Source of the DNA: Acidobacteriota bacterium
Lineage (GTDB): Bacteria; Acidobacteriota; Vicinamibacteria; Vicinamibacterales; UBA2999
Length of the DNA stretch: 64,000 nucleotides
Assembly (NCBI GenBank): GCA_030697165.1
Contig: JAUYQQ010000008.1
Coordinates: forward strand, 315,001-379,000
Direction of reading: 5' to 3'
Part shown: positions 17,757-30,978 of the stretch, in pieces
How positions within the stretch are numbered: position 1 is the first letter of the stretch
How the letters are laid out: each line of letters begins with the position of its first letter
The notes under the pieces: model-generated
What the model was told of the DNA's origin: nothing
The model's input: only the letters and a program-made list of their open reading frames with translations
Databases searched by the model: none
Program-made: the position numbers and the translations under genes

Positions 17757-18770
17757 TTACTTCTTCTCAGCCGCGGCGGCGGCCGGATTCTGCGTGGCGG
17801 CGGCGGCGCCCGTCGCGGGCGCTGCTGCCGTGGTCGCATTGGGCGACAGCGACTTGACGTGTTCGATCAGGGCGACCAGGTTCTCTTCGCTGACCAGACC
17901 CTGGAAGGTCGGCATCAGCGGCTGAAAGCCCTTCACGATCTTGGCCTGCGAGTTCAGGATCGATTCGCGGAGGTAGGCCTCGTCCGCCAGCACCGTCGAG
18001 CCGTCCTGCAGCTCGACCATCTTGCCGACGATGTCCTTCAGCGAGGGCCCGCGGCCCTGGCCGGTGTCGAGGTGGCAGGTCGAGCAGGCCAGGTCGTTGA
18101 ACAGCTTGGCGCCGCGCTGCGCCAGCGTGCCCTCCACGGCCCCGCCCTGCAGCCACGCCTGGTACTGCGCCGGTTCCAGCACCTTGACCGTGCCGATCAT
18201 GCCGGAGTGATTGGTGCCGCAGTACTCGGTGCAGAAGATGTGGTACTCGCCCGGCGTCTGCGCCTCGAACCAGAGTTCGGTATAGCGGCCGGGGATGGCG
18301 TCCATCTTGGTGCGGAACGCCGGGAAGAACAGGCTGTGCAGCACGTCCTCGGAGCTGATCGTGATCTTGATCGGCCGGCCGGCGGGCACGTGCAGCTCGT
18401 TGATCTCGCGCTGGCCTTCGAGGTGCTGGAACTTCCACATCCACTGCTTGCCGACGGCGTAGATGTGCATCGCTTCGGCGGGCGGGCGGCGCAGGTGGTA
18501 GTAGACCGTGGCACCCCAGCCGAACATCACCATCGCGATGATGGTCGGAATCACGCTCCACAGCAGCTCGAGCGGCAGGCTGCCCTCGATGCGCGCGCCA
18601 ATCTCGCCGTTATGGGTCTTGTGGTAGCGGATGCCGAAGTAAATCACCGCTATCGCGACGACCACCGCGAAGAACGCGCTGACGGCGAAGATGAAGAAAT
18701 ACAGCGCGTCAACGTCCTTGGCGAACGTCGAAGCCTGCTCTGGGAATATTGGAATGCCGAATATTGTCAT
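17757..18770 (-). CDS. ctaC: Cytochrome c oxidase subunit II with fused cytochrome c (caa3 type)
   Basis: A 337-residue subunit II. Two N-terminal transmembrane helices (ALYFFIFAVSAFFAVVVAIA and LELLWSVIPTIIAMVMFGWG) precede the CuA cupredoxin domain with ligands in FCTEYCGTNHSGM (about 195-207). A C-terminal cytochrome c domain has heme motif CSTCH (about 241-245). The final 30 residues are Ala-rich. Electrons enter through the fused cytochrome c, pass to CuA and then to subunit I. The fused form fits direct electron delivery from the neighbouring alternative complex III. Confidence 0.95.
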   Translation of the reverse strand: MTIFGIPIFPEQASTFAKDVDALYFFIFAVSAFFAVVVAIAVIYFGIRYHKTHNGEIGARIEGSLPLELLWSVIPTIIAMVMFGWGATVYYHLRRPPAEAMHIYAVGKQWMWKFQHLEGQREINELHVPAGRPIKITISSEDVLHSLFFPAFRTKMDAIPGRYTELWFEAQTPGEYHIFCTEYCGTNHSGMIGTVKVLEPAQYQAWLQGGAVEGTLAQRGAKLFNDLACSTCHLDTGQGRGPSLKDIVGKMVELQDGSTVLADEAYLRESILNSQAKIVKGFQPLMPTFQGLVSEENLVALIEHVKSLSPNATTAAAPATGAAAATQNPAAAAAEKK

Positions 18771-18773
18771 TAG

Positions 18774-19631
18774 CTAGTGTCCGGTCGCGCGATGATCGCG
18801 CCGAATCGACACGAACATGAATCCAAACAGCGCCACCAGCGTGGCGGCGCCACCAATCCGCACGGCCCTCATGGCCACGAAGCCGTAGCTCCCCGCGTTC
18901 GGATCGTAGTGGTAGCAGTACAGCAACAGCTGGTCTGCCAGCGATCCGATCTTGCCGGCCGACGACTCGATCAGCGCGAACTTGACGTCGCGCGGCGAGT
19001 AGTCGATGCCGAGGAAATACCGCGACATCCGGCCCTCGGGCGTGGCCACGATGATGCCGCTGGCGTGCGCGAACTGCTGCGACTGCTCGTCCCACACGTA
19101 GCTGAAGCCGGCCGCCTTGGTCAGCGCGTCGACCGACGCCTGGCTGCCGGTCAGGAAATGCCAGCCCTGCGCCGCCTCGGGCCGCTTGTAGCGATCCAGG
19201 TACGCCGCCTTCTTGGCCGCCGCCAGCACCGGCGTCTCGCGCGGGTCGAAGCTGACGGTCACCACGTCGAATTCCTTGCCGACGGTTTCGTTGATCACCC
19301 GCAGCGCGCTTTCGAGGCCGTTCAGCACCTGCGTGCACAGCATCGGGCACTCGTAATAGACGAACGCCAGCACCACCGGCTTCTTGCCGAAGTAGTCGCC
19401 GAGCTTCACCGTCGCGCCGGTTTCGTCGGTGAACGGCAACTCGAGCGGCAGCTGCTCGTTGAGGCGCTGCTCGAACGCCACCTGGCCGAGCACGCCCGGC
19501 ACCTGGCCCGACGGCAGCGACTGCGCGGGCCGAACCCCCGGCGCCGCGCCCTGTGCCGACACGACCGCCGTCATGAGCGCGACCGCGCTCATCGCCATCA
19601 CCGCCGTTCGCAGCTCACCCCGCCAAATCAT
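18774..19631 (-). CDS. SCO1/SenC-family copper chaperone
   Basis: A 285-residue membrane-anchored protein with a thioredoxin fold. The copper/redox motif is CxxxC in YYECPMLCTQVLNG, and the conserved His probably lies in FAHASGIIVATPEGR. It has an N-terminal signal segment (about 10-27) and a C-terminal transmembrane helix (about 255-277), an arrangement seen in acidobacterial SCO proteins. It delivers copper to the CuA site of subunit II, whose gene follows 3 bp downstream. Confidence 0.9.
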   Translation of the reverse strand: MIWRGELRTAVMAMSAVALMTAVVSAQGAAPGVRPAQSLPSGQVPGVLGQVAFEQRLNEQLPLELPFTDETGATVKLGDYFGKKPVVLAFVYYECPMLCTQVLNGLESALRVINETVGKEFDVVTVSFDPRETPVLAAAKKAAYLDRYKRPEAAQGWHFLTGSQASVDALTKAAGFSYVWDEQSQQFAHASGIIVATPEGRMSRYFLGIDYSPRDVKFALIESSAGKIGSLADQLLLYCYHYDPNAGSYGFVAMRAVRIGGAATLVALFGFMFVSIRRDHRATGH

Positions 19632-19695
19632 CCGATCACCAAATCACCAAATCCGGACCACAATCACCAGCTCGCCAAATCACCAAATCGCCAGA
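19632..19695. repeat. CACCAAATCACCAAATC phrase repeat
   Basis: Tandem 8-9 nt units (ATCACCAAATCACCAAATC, then CAGCTCGCCAAATCACCAAA) fill the gap between two genes of the respiratory operon. The phrase recurs at 56583-56625. No inverted arm is visible. Confidence 0.7.
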
Positions 19696-20170
19696 TCATC
19701 GAGGGGCGATCGTTCGCCCCGACGAACTATCCTGGGGCACCACGGTCTTGCCATCGCCGCCATCGGCGCGGACTGGCAGCCCGCGCTGCAGCAGTAATTC
19801 CATCGCCCGGTCGATCGGCACGCGGACGACGCCACCGTCCTTGTCGACCCAGGCGTAGCTGCCCAGCTTCTGGGCTTCGCCCTCGTGCAGCACGTAGATG
19901 TCCTTGAACGGCTGCATCTGCAGGTTCGGCACCGGCGGGTTGCGTTGCTGGCCGACCGCCAGTGGGTACTTCTGCGCCGCGGCATCGGCGGCCTGCGACC
20001 GGTTCTCGAAGAACCAGAACGTGCCATAGACGATCGCCACCGAGATCAGCATGGCGACGAACAGCCACAGCGCGAACTTGTAGCCGACCGACGTGTCGAT
20101 GTCGGTGTGCTCGTACTGCGCGCCGGGCGGGTTGGGCCCGTACTCGACGTCGTGGGGGTTGAGGTGCTCG

Positions 20171-20181
<11 letters not shown>
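19696..20181 (-). CDS. Membrane-anchored protein of the ACIII-oxidase operon
   Basis: A 161-residue protein with one transmembrane helix (FALWLFVAMLISVAIVYGTF, about 36-55), a short cytoplasmic N terminus and a periplasmic C-terminal domain with VVRVPIDRAMELLLQRGLP. Similar small proteins sit between actF and sco in other alternative complex III clusters; I know no assigned function. It overlaps actF by 11 bp, so it belongs to the same operon and probably acts in assembly of the respiratory complexes. Confidence 0.65.
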
Positions 20182-21361
<1,180 letters not shown>

Positions 21362-21431
21362 TGGCGTCTACTCTCCGGAAATGAAACCGCGACCACGGAG
21401 CGGTTCGCATGGCTGGCGCGTCGGCCCGCCA

Positions 21432-22025
21432 TTAATGTCTCTCCGTGGATGCCGGTGGCGCGTCGAGATCGGCGCGCCGGTCGGCGGGCACGTCGTCGAC
21501 CGACGCGTGCTGGCTGAGTTGCAGGGCGCGGACGTAGGCGACAATCAGCCAGCGGTCGCGGACGGGGATCTGCTCCGCGTATCCCTGCATGGCGCCGAAG
21601 CCGTTGGTAATCACGTCGTAGAAGTAGCCGGTCTTTTCCTGGCGCAGGCGATCCTGGTGGTACGAGGCCGCCTGGCGCAGGCCGCGCTGCACCACCATGC
21701 CGTTGCCGTCACCGAGCTTGCCGTGGCAGGGCGTGCAGTAGATGTTGTAGCGCTGCTGGCCGCGGGCCAGGTCGGCGTGCGCAATCGCGAACGGAAACTG
21801 CTCGACCATCTGCCCCGCCACCTTGCCGGTGTAGAGCGCTTCGTCATCGCGCAGCCAGCCGCGCGCGACCGTGCCGAGCGGCGCCGAGCGCGAGGCGCGG
21901 CCGTCGGGGTACATCGGGCTGGCCTCGTAGGCCTCGTAGCGCGGATTATCGTGCATGTCCTGGCGGCAGCCCGCGACCAACAGCGAGGCGGCGGCCAGGA
22001 ATGCGCAGGTGAACTTATTCGTCAA
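21432..22025 (-). CDS. actE: Alternative complex III subunit ActE (monoheme cytochrome c)
   Basis: A 197-residue lipoprotein. The leader MTNKFTCAFLAAASLLVAGC ends in a lipobox with Cys20. One heme c site CTPCHGKLGDGNG (about 91-103) and the axial Met region GYAEQIPVRDRWLIVAYVRA identify a class I cytochrome c. In alternative complex III, ActE takes electrons from ActA or ActB and passes them on to the oxidase. It overlaps actD by 11 bp. Confidence 0.92.
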   Translation of the reverse strand: MTNKFTCAFLAAASLLVAGCRQDMHDNPRYEAYEASPMYPDGRASRSAPLGTVARGWLRDDEALYTGKVAGQMVEQFPFAIAHADLARGQQRYNIYCTPCHGKLGDGNGMVVQRGLRQAASYHQDRLRQEKTGYFYDVITNGFGAMQGYAEQIPVRDRWLIVAYVRALQLSQHASVDDVPADRRADLDAPPASTERH

Positions 22026-22552
22026 CGTCGTAGACTCCCTTCGCGCCGGTGCTGCGCAGGAACTCCGCCGTCCCCTGCTGGTCGAACTTCGGATCGGCCG
22101 ACTCCACGACCAGGAAAAACTTGTCGGAGCTGCACATCGCGAAGCGCTCGACGTTGAACACCGGGTGATACGGCTGGGGCAACCCGTTCAGGACGATCAT
22201 GCCGATCGCCGCCGACAGGGCGGCGAACAGGATCGTCAGTTCGTACGACGGGATGATGAAGGTGATCCAGCTGGCCTGCGGGCGCCCGCCGATGTTCATC
22301 GGATATTCGATCACCGACGCCCAGTACTGCAGCGCGAAGCCGGTGGCCATGCCGGTGAGGCCGGCGACCAGGACGATCTGCGCCAGCTTGGTCCGCTTGC
22401 GGTGGATGATATCGTTCAGTTCCTCGATCGGGACCGGCGAGTAGGCCTCGACCCTGGTGAACCCCTGCGCCATGGTCTTGCGCGCGGCATCGACCACGGC
22501 CTGGGCGGACTCGAATTCCGCCATCACGCCATGCAGGCGGTTGGTCGGCTCG

Positions 22553-22563
<11 letters not shown>
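22015..22563 (-). CDS. actD: Alternative complex III subunit ActD (DUF3341)
   Basis: A 182-residue protein with an N-terminal soluble domain starting around LHGVMAEFESAQAVVDAARK, two transmembrane helices (IVLVAGLTGMATGFALQYWA; LTILFAALSAAIGMIVLNGL) and a C-terminal domain ending in FLRSTGAKGVYDVDE. That is the DUF3341/ActD pattern. ActD anchors the complex. The signature YPMNIGGRP between the helices is common in the family. It overlaps actC by 11 bp. Confidence 0.93.
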
Positions 22564-27083
<4,520 letters not shown>

Positions 27084-27087
<4 letters not shown>

Positions 27088-27743
27088 CGGTGGCATACCG
27101 AGCAACTAGTCATGTGTGCGAGGCCGGCAATCTTGTATTCCTTGACCAGGCGCGGGCCCAGTTCCGCTTGCGCCACGGCCGGCTGGTAGCCCATCGTCGT
27201 GATCTCTTCGCGCGGCCGCACGAAGCGGGACGGGTCGCGGTGGCAATCGAGACACCACTCCATCTGGAGCGAGACCTTCTGAATCATCAGCGGCATCTTG
27301 TCGACGCGGCCGTGGCAGGTTTCGCAGCCGACACCCTTGGTGACGTGGATGCTGTGGTTGAAGTAGACGAAGTCGGGCAGGTCATGCACGCGCACCCAGT
27401 TGAGCGGCGTGTCGTCGCGGAAGCTGGCCCGTACCGGTTCGAGGTAAGGGCTGTCCGACCAGATCTGCGAGTGGCAGTTGATGCAGGTCTTGGTCGGCGG
27501 GATCCCGGCCGACGACGACACCTCCACCGACGTGTGGCAGTACCGGCAATCGATGCCGATGCCGCCAGCGTGGTGCTGGTGACTGAATTGCACGGGTTGC
27601 TCGACGAACTGATTGGCCGACGTGACGAAATCAGAACGTTGAAGCGTGAGCACCACCCAGCCGAGGCTGAGCAGCACGAACACGATGGCGAGCACGCTGG
27701 CCTTGGACCAGGCGTTAGCGCTCTTTGGGAATACCTGCGACAT
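27084..27743 (-). CDS. actA: Alternative complex III subunit ActA (pentaheme cytochrome c)
   Basis: A 219-residue cytochrome with an N-terminal transmembrane anchor (SVLAIVFVLLSLGWVVLTL, about 16-34) and five heme c motifs: CRYCH, CINCH, CETCH, CLDCH and CSVCH. This matches ActA, the multiheme exit subunit of alternative complex III. It is the first gene of the long respiratory operon, with GGGACGC near the start codon as a weak ribosome binding site. A candidate -10 TATTTT lies at 27787-27782 on the minus strand. Confidence 0.93.
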
Positions 27744-28281
27744 GCGTCCCTTGCAGCCCCCGGGTGTTAGGGCACCAGCTCAAAATAGCAGTGCCGAAGT
27801 CGCACACTTTAACCCGAATATCTTCGGGAGCGACCTTTGTGAAAAATTTCGCAAGCTGGGATTGTATATAAAAGTCCCCGGCATTTCCACAAGGCTTCAG
27901 GTAGCGCAAATGCGACCGTATTTGTCGGAATCCACGTAGTAGTTGGTCAACAGACCAACCACTATTAGTAGATATTCCATAAGAACAATTAATGACGGTC
28001 CCTTGACAAACGCATCTTGTGCGCGCATAACTAGCATCCTGCCAGCGCATGGTGATGGGCCACCCGGTGCTTCCCCCACTGTTAAACCCAGCGCCATGCG
28101 TCTTGGCAATTCTTGCCTCCCGGTTCTTGACGGGGCGATACACCTTGCCGGGAAGGCAATCCTTGACGGGAGGGAACTTCCCGTCGGGATCCCGACAAGT
28201 AACACCCTCCCGACCCGCAATTACCCTCCCGACAAGAAACAATTTCCCGCCAACATCAGCCGCGCGTATATTCTGCCCCCT
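27744..28281. other. Structured intergenic region between divergent operons
   Basis: No convincing gene in 538 bp. On the minus side are candidate -10s for actA (TATTTT 27787-27782; TACAAT 27866-27861) and a CCCGAA-TATC-TTCGGG hairpin (27812-27827). In the middle, GTTGGTC-AACA-GACCAAC (27942-27959) extends with one mismatch to a 12-bp arm. On the plus strand a perfect TTGACA (28003-28008) is followed 17-19 bp later by CATAAC/TAACTA. From 28140 to 28240 come nested palindromes (GACGGGA/TCCCGTC; GTCGGGATCCCGAC) and three CCCTCCCGAC units. The AT content is above the window's norm. Confidence 0.55.
28269..28281 (+). promoter_or_regulatory. -10 element, leaderless start
   Basis: TATTCT (28269-28274) lies exactly 7 nt before the ATG of a ten-codon open frame at 28282. 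This is the same hexamer and spacing as upstream of galU and the gene at 12343. Confidence 0.5.
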
Positions 28282-28314
28282 ATGAAGATCACCTCGGCGC
28301 GGGAGCAGCCGTAG
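28282..28314 (+). CDS. Ten-codon leader ORF (MKITSAREQP)
   Basis: A very short frame, MKITSAREQP then TAG, whose stop shares one base with the GTG start of the zinc-ribbon gene (TAGTG). With the -10 seven bases upstream, the mRNA would begin with this ATG, so ribosomes would translate it first and could re-initiate at the GTG. It could be a coupling or regulatory leader peptide. It could also be chance, and coding status rests only on position. Confidence 0.35.
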   Translation: MKITSAREQP

Positions 28315-28790
28315 TGTCCGACGATCGCAAATACAAACAGCGCGGGTATCAAGAGAGCGACCGCCCTTCGGGGCCACGCCCCGATCGGCCGGCCACGCCC
28401 AAGCCCGAGCGCGAACCGGGCGCCCCCGCCGGCGCCCGCCGCATCTCGTCGGAAGGCGCGCGCAACCCCCGCATGATGTCGTCGCGCCAGGTTGCCCGCT
28501 GCGCCCGCTGCGGCACCATCGTCGATGCCGAGATCATGTCGCGCAGCAAGTGCCCGAAATGCCAGGTCGACCTGCGCTCCTGTGTGCAGTGCGTGAACTT
28601 CGACCCGAGTGCCAGCCTCGAATGCGCCGAGCGCATTCCGGCGCGCGTTTCGCCAAAGGACGTCGCCAACGACTGCCCGCTGTTCTCGGGCCGGACCTCG
28701 TTCGAGCGCGAAACCACCGCGGCCGTGAGCCAGAACCCCAAGGAGCCGACCGGCGCCAAGAAGGCCTTCGACGACCTGTTCAAGTTCTAG
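28314..28790 (+). CDS. Zinc-ribbon protein of unknown function
   Basis: A 158-residue protein starting at GTG. The first 65 residues are basic, Pro-rich and probably disordered. Then come Cys pairs consistent with a zinc ribbon, CARCGTIVD and CPKCQVDLRSCVQC, plus further Cys in LECAERIP and NDCPLF. The pattern looks like a conserved acidobacterial zinc-ribbon protein; no function is known to me. It is followed closely by the selenoprotein gene, which has its own -10. Confidence 0.65.
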   Translation: MSDDRKYKQRGYQESDRPSGPRPDRPATPKPEREPGAPAGARRISSEGARNPRMMSSRQVARCARCGTIVDAEIMSRSKCPKCQVDLRSCVQCVNFDPSASLECAERIPARVSPKDVANDCPLFSGRTSFERETTAAVSQNPKEPTGAKKAFDDLFKF

Positions 28791-28831
28791 TGTCGGGCTT
28801 CCATTGCGCCTCCACTGGCGAGCCGGTGAGC

Positions 28832-28843
28832 GATAATCGAGGC
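28832..28843 (+). promoter_or_regulatory. -10 element of selenoprotein gene
   Basis: GATAAT (28832-28837) lies 6 nt before the ATG at 28844, again predicting a leaderless or nearly leaderless mRNA. No good -35 at 16-18 bp. Confidence 0.5.
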
Positions 28844-29500
28844 ATGGGCTTACTCAGCGCGCAGGACGAAGCAACGCTCAAGCAACATCTCTCCACCATC
28901 ACCCAACCCGTACAGCTGCTGCTCTTCACGCAGGCCTTCGGCGGATCCGAAAGCGGTCCGGTCGCCAAGCAGATCCTCGACGAAATCGCCGGCCTCAACG
29001 ACAAGATCACCGTGGTCGAAAAGAACTTCGTCCTCGATCTCGATGACAAGGCCAAGTACAAGGTCGACAAGGCCCCGGCCATCGTCATCCTGGCTAACGA
29101 TGTCGATACCCGCATGCGCATGTACGGCGCGCCGACCGGCTACGAGTTCGTCGGCCTGGTCGAGGCGATCCTGGTCGCGGGGACCGGCAAGATCGACCTC
29201 GAGCCCGAGACCATGGCGTGGGTGCAGGCGGTCACCACGCCCACTCACATCCAGGTGTTCTCGACACCCACTTGACCACACTGTCCGAGGGCGGTCGTCC
29301 TCGCACACAAGATGGCAGCCGCCAACCCGCTGATCACCGCGGACGCGGTCGAGGCCACGGAGTTCATGGACCTGAGCCGTAAGTACCGCGTCACCGGCGT
29401 GCCCAAGACGATCGTCAACGAGACGATCGAGATCATGGGCGGATTGCCGGAACAAGACTTCGTCCGGGCCGTGCTGCAACTGCCGGAGACGAACCCTTAA
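28844..29500 (+). CDS. Thioredoxin-fold selenoprotein (glutaredoxin-like PDO), Sec at UGA codon 144
   Basis: A 218-residue protein with an in-frame TGA (29273-29275) at codon 144, read here as selenocysteine. The frame continues without another stop to 29500. The first half (1-140) is a degenerate thioredoxin fold (QPVQLLLFTQAFGG; KAPAIVIL). The second half has VFSTPT-U-PHCPRAVVLAHKMA, a UxxC redox motif where family members have CxxC, then YRVTGVPKTIVNE with the cis-Pro. This is the two-domain protein disulfide oxidoreductase layout. A hairpin with a GGUC apical loop directly follows the UGA. Annotation as two fragments or a pseudogene would be wrong if selAB genes exist elsewhere. Confidence 0.85.
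29273..29307 (+). promoter_or_regulatory. Bacterial SECIS-like element
   Basis: From the UGA at 29273, CGAGGGC (29286-29292) pairs with GUCCUCG (29297-29303) around the tetraloop GGUC (29293-29296), with one G-U pair. UGU (29282-29284) can pair with ACA (29305-29307) below a C-C mismatch. Counting the U of UGA as 1, the loop GGUC is at 21-24; in E. coli fdhF the loop GGUC is at 22-25. Loop sequence and spacing both match the SelB-binding type. Confidence 0.8.
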
Positions 29501-29612
29501 CCACGAAGGACACGAAGTAAGAACCACGAAGGACACGAAGTAACTCTTTCAAGGAATACCAAAATGCCTGTCTTGTCTTTGAAAGATGGCTTCGCGTCCT
29601 TCGTGGTTGCGT
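29501..29612. repeat. CACGAAG phrase hairpin
   Basis: Two tandem AACCACGAAGGACACGAAGT units (29501-29540) face the inverted form CGCGTCCTTCGTGGTT (29595-29610); inside, ACTCTTTCAAGG faces CTTTGAAAGATGG. The hairpin covers the region where a signal peptide of the following M55 remnant would be expected. Confidence 0.75.
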
Positions 29613-29782
29613 TTGATGCATCCGCACAAGGCAAGAAGGTCTACATCTCGGTCGACATGGAAGGCATCAGCGGCGTGATCGGCGACGACCAGACGAGGAC
29701 CTGGATCCGCGCGCCCGCCGGGTCGATGCCCGAGGCGTACCGCGTGATCCGCGTGCTGTACCGCTTCATCAGTCTCGACTAG
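29564..29782 (+). pseudogene. Remnant of M55 (DppA-type) D-aminopeptidase
   Basis: A 72-codon frame. The stretch AQGKKVYISVDMEGISGVIG is the mature N terminus of M55 peptidases. It runs directly into RAPAGSMPEAYRVIRVLYRF, which resembles the family's C terminus. The roughly 200 residues between, with most metal ligands, are missing, so it cannot be active. Residues before AQGKK are encoded by phrase repeat and replace a signal peptide. An in-frame internal deletion is the simplest origin. Confidence 0.7.
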
Positions 29783-29809
29783 GTCGTCTCGACCACACGC
29801 GAATCGACC

Positions 29810-30265
29810 TCAAGGTTCCAGGCGGGCCGCTCGGAGCCTATCCAGGTCGCCCGGATCGACCACCGCTTCGGCCACGCCAACCCGGCCCGGCTCGCCCAGC
29901 TTCAACGTGACCGCCACGGCGGTGTCGAGCCGTCCGCCGCTGCCGCGCAGCGTGCCCGACAGCCGCAGCCGCGTGGTGATCAAGAAGGGATCGCTGCCGG
30001 TGTCGAGAGCGGCGCGCTCGACGCGAGCGTCGGGCAGCGCGTGCTGCAGCGCCTTGGCCATGAAGCGATAGCCGGCGGGTCCCCTGGCCAGCATCAGCAC
30101 CAGCGGATCGGTGGGCGGCTGGCCCAGCAGCGTTTCGAACGGTGCGCCGTTCAGCACGAACTGCGTGCGGCGATCGAAGAAGCCGTCGGGCAGGTCCATG
30201 CCTTTCGCGTTGAAGAGCGCGATCAGGCGATCAATGGTCGCGGTCAGGGTTTCAGTGGTTGCCAT
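29810..30265 (-). CDS. Conserved protein of unknown function
   Basis: A 151-residue protein, not recognised. It starts MATTETLTATIDRLIALFNA and alternates helix-like and strand-like segments (DPFLITTRLRLSGTLRG; DTAVAVTLKLGEPGRVGVAE). It has no Cys and no signal peptide, so it is probably cytosolic. The ATG lies inside the end of the Nudix gene, overlapping it by 22 bp, which indicates one transcript. Confidence 0.6.
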   Translation of the reverse strand: MATTETLTATIDRLIALFNAKGMDLPDGFFDRRTQFVLNGAPFETLLGQPPTDPLVLMLARGPAGYRFMAKALQHALPDARVERAALDTGSDPFLITTRLRLSGTLRGSGGRLDTAVAVTLKLGEPGRVGVAEAVVDPGDLDRLRAARLEP

Positions 30266-30954
30266 CGGGCGCCGCCTTCGAGCACGAACCGCGTTTCTTC
30301 GGGCACCTCCCAGCCGGGAATCGATGGGAAGAGCGGGTCGCCCGGCAGCGTGAGCATGGTCACGCTCTCGGTCTTGACGAAGCCCGGCATGATGCGGACC
30401 ACCGTTCGTTGCCGCGCCCACACGAACACTTCGTCGATCGATGAGCACTTTTCGAGCTGGCGGATGGTCGTCCAGGTTGGTGGCGGCAACAGCAGCTCGC
30501 GCCGCTCGAATCTGGTGATCGCGGCCTTCGGCGACATCCACTCCAGGGCCGTCATCTCGCCATCGTCATGGCGGGGGTCCTGCCCGTCGGGCAGGCGCGC
30601 CAGGAAGAAGCGGGTGTCGTAACGGCGGATCTCGATCTCCGGGGTGACCCAGTGCGCCAGCGGCGCCAGGTCAGCGGGCGCGATCGTGACGTTGGCTTCT
30701 TCCATCACTTCGCGGACGGCGGCCTGGCGGTAGGCGGCTTCTTCGGCATCGGTGAGGTCGCTGAACGCGTGCGGCGGCATCGCCGAACCCGGCGCCGGAT
30801 GGTCGCCCGGATCCACGCGGCCGCCGGGAAACACGTAGGAGCCGGCCATGAAGGCCACCTTGTCGTTGCGGCGCAACAGCAGGAACTCGAACGGGTCGCC
30901 CTCCCGCAGGACGATCACGGTGGCGGCGGGTCGCGCCTCGACGATCTGGGTCAT
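30244..30954 (-). CDS. NUDIX hydrolase
   Basis: A 236-residue Nudix-fold pyrophosphatase. The box is spread out as in NUDT7/NUDT19-like enzymes: VFPGGRVDPGDH, an insert, then AAVREVMEEANVTIAP with the catalytic REVMEE. Such enzymes often cleave CoA or nucleotide pyrophosphates. The start MTQIVEARP is chosen because a -10 (TATCCT) sits 8 nt before it and the divergent enoyl-CoA hydratase starts 24 bp away. The CoA link is an inference from the neighbour. Confidence 0.85.
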   Translation of the reverse strand: MTQIVEARPAATVIVLREGDPFEFLLLRRNDKVAFMAGSYVFPGGRVDPGDHPAPGSAMPPHAFSDLTDAEEAAYRQAAVREVMEEANVTIAPADLAPLAHWVTPEIEIRRYDTRFFLARLPDGQDPRHDDGEMTALEWMSPKAAITRFERRELLLPPPTWTTIRQLEKCSSIDEVFVWARQRTVVRIMPGFVKTESVTMLTLPGDPLFPSIPGWEVPEETRFVLEGGARWQPLKP

Positions 30955-30978
30955 GAAGCAATAGGATAATCTGCCGGC
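30955..30978. promoter_or_regulatory. Overlapping divergent -10 elements
   Basis: In a 24-bp gap, GATAAT (30965-30970, plus) and TATCCT (30968-30963, minus) overlap. Each lies 8 nt from its ATG (30979 and 30954). Same geometry as 1416-1434. Confidence 0.5.

Noticed and set aside
27715-28377. A 220-codon minus-strand frame and a 123-codon plus-strand frame in the intergenic region
   Set aside because: They cross hairpins and tandem repeats, have no recognisable domain, and no start signal; treated as non-coding.
29273-29275. Reading the TGA as a true stop, giving a truncated protein plus a 62-residue downstream gene, or a pseudogene
   Set aside because: The frame continues through the UGA, the redox motif spans it, and a SECIS-like hairpin with the GGUC loop follows at the expected distance.
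29312-29500. A separate small gene starting at the internal ATG 29314 area
   Set aside because: It lacks the first redox residue and the beginning of the thioredoxin fold; it is the C-terminal part of the selenoprotein.
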